This document shows positions 12,806 through 13,436 of a stretch of 13,436 nucleotides of DNA, piece by piece; position 1 is the first letter of the stretch, and each line of letters begins with the position of its first letter. The position numbers and the translations under genes were made by a program. The DNA is taken from the NCBI GenBank assembly GCA_018658605.1, contig JABHUV010000022.1, positions 1-13,436 on the forward strand. Reading direction: 5' to 3'. This stretch comes from Planctomycetaceae bacterium (GTDB taxonomy: Bacteria; Planctomycetota; Planctomycetia; Pirellulales; Pirellulaceae). The notes below the pieces were generated by a model that did not search any database, was not told where the DNA came from, and was given only the letters and a program-made list of their open reading frames with translations.

Positions 12806-13436
12806 ATGAGTGTTTTGATCAACCGCCGCGACTGGATTTCTGCAGGAACACTGAGTTTTCTTGCGAGCGGCGCTATAGATCAGTCTCAGTCGGTTACTCA
12901 AGCCGCGGACGGACTAGCTCGTTTTGGAACAGCGAAATCCTGTGTAATCGTCTTTCTATTTGGTGGCCAGGGGCAGCAGGATACATACGACCTAAAGCCG
13001 AACGCTCCCAGTGAAATTAGAGGAGAGTTTTCACCTACGTCGACTAATGTTGTGGGAACACAAATCTGCGAACATTTGCCCAGCATGGCAAAAATAATGG
13101 ATAAATCCACCATCATTCGCAGTATGTCTCATGCTGATTTCGAACATGGATCCGCCTCCTATACGGCGCTTACTGGCCACCCACATCCGTTGCCTGGAAC
13201 GAATACACCAGCCAGAAAAGAAGATTTTCCAACGTATGGGGCAGTGGTTGCACGATTGAAACCGACTGAACGACCAGTGCCAAGCGCGGCGGTCCTCGGT
13301 CCAGTAATGCACCAAGGGAATCGTCCTCCTATGGCGGGGCAGAATGCTGGATTCCTCGGGCAGGCTTTCGAACCGTTCCGTGTGGACAAAGATCCAAATG
13401 CTCAGGATTTCGCCGTGAACGAACTGGCATTACCTA
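12806..13436 (+). CDS. DUF1501-type exported protein, N-terminal part
   Basis: The gene runs off the right edge after 210 residues. The N-terminus MSVLINRRDWISAGTLSFLA has a twin-arginine type signal (Arg7-Arg8, then Asp, Trp and a hydrophobic run), typical of DUF1501 proteins, which are usually exported folded by the Tat system. Downstream, SCVIVFLFGGQGQQDTYDLKPNAPSEIRGEF (about 45-75) and MDKSTIIRSMSHADFEHGSASYTALTGHPH (about 98-127) match the conserved opening of the family, where GGxSQxDTxDxKP and the H.D..H segment are usual. Family members are about 400-500 residues and belong to the alkaline-phosphatase/sulfatase-like fold; their reaction is not well established. In planctomycetes they often sit beside DUF1549/DUF1553 cytochrome-like proteins, which may lie outside this window. 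The start ATG is the first in frame before the twin-arginine motif; the Shine-Dalgarno is weak. Confidence 0.9.
   Translation, partial: MSVLINRRDWISAGTLSFLASGAIDQSQSVTQAADGLARFGTAKSCVIVFLFGGQGQQDTYDLKPNAPSEIRGEFSPTSTNVVGTQICEHLPSMAKIMDKSTIIRSMSHADFEHGSASYTALTGHPHPLPGTNTPARKEDFPTYGAVVARLKPTERPVPSAAVLGPVMHQGNRPPMAGQNAGFLGQAFEPFRVDKDPNAQDFAVNELALP

Noticed and set aside
1..13436. CRISPR array, insertion sequence, tRNA or rRNA gene
   Set aside because: No regularly spaced direct repeats, transposase motif, terminal inverted repeats around a gene, or cloverleaf/rRNA-like sequence was seen on either strand.

Overview
The window looks like a piece of a planctomycete chromosome (Planctomycetota), with Verrucomicrobiota as the less likely alternative. 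The evidence is the combination of a secreted type I sulfatase, a DUF1501-type protein with a twin-arginine signal, a secreted PQQ-like propeller opening with the DWPQWRG motif and fused to leucine-rich repeats, a secreted HEAT-like/coiled-coil protein with a DELKKK..PEAHKLYEKY segment, and an MJ0042-like zinc-ribbon membrane protein. I see no mobile element, CRISPR array, rRNA or tRNA gene.

Layout. 1-778 (minus) is the N-terminal part of a sulfatase. A 372-bp divergent spacer follows. 1151-2149 and 2210-3277 (plus) encode two exported proteins: a HEAT-like/coiled-coil protein and a lactonase-type seven-bladed propeller. 3278-3907 has no full-length gene but holds a possible small two-helix membrane protein whose frame is interrupted at a T5 run. 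3908-7555 (plus) is a tight three-gene operon: an unrecognised membrane protein, a ketoacyl synthase III-like enzyme with an intact Cys-His-Asn triad, and an FMO-like flavoprotein with a C-terminal hydrophobic anchor. 7796-9040 (plus) is a zinc-ribbon multi-pass membrane protein with its own leader and hairpin. It converges on 9077-10159 (minus), a secreted SGNH-like hydrolase, and a 16-bp perfect inverted repeat at the junction overlaps the hydrolase's last codons. 10391-12715 (plus) is the PQQ-like propeller/LRR fusion, closed by a palindrome directly after its stop. 12806 to the window end (plus) is the start of a DUF1501 protein.

The operon at 3908-7555 is the most interesting part. A condensing enzyme and a flavin oxygenase-like protein sit 4 bp apart from, or overlapping, their neighbours, and there is no local acyl carrier protein, ketoreductase or thioesterase. 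The two outer genes both encode membrane-associated proteins. I infer a small pathway that makes or modifies a lipid-like or polyketide-like product at the membrane; the product cannot be read from the sequence. The remaining genes are mostly exported proteins, as expected for a planctomycete that handles sulfated polysaccharides and esters outside the cytoplasm, and they do not form an obvious single pathway.
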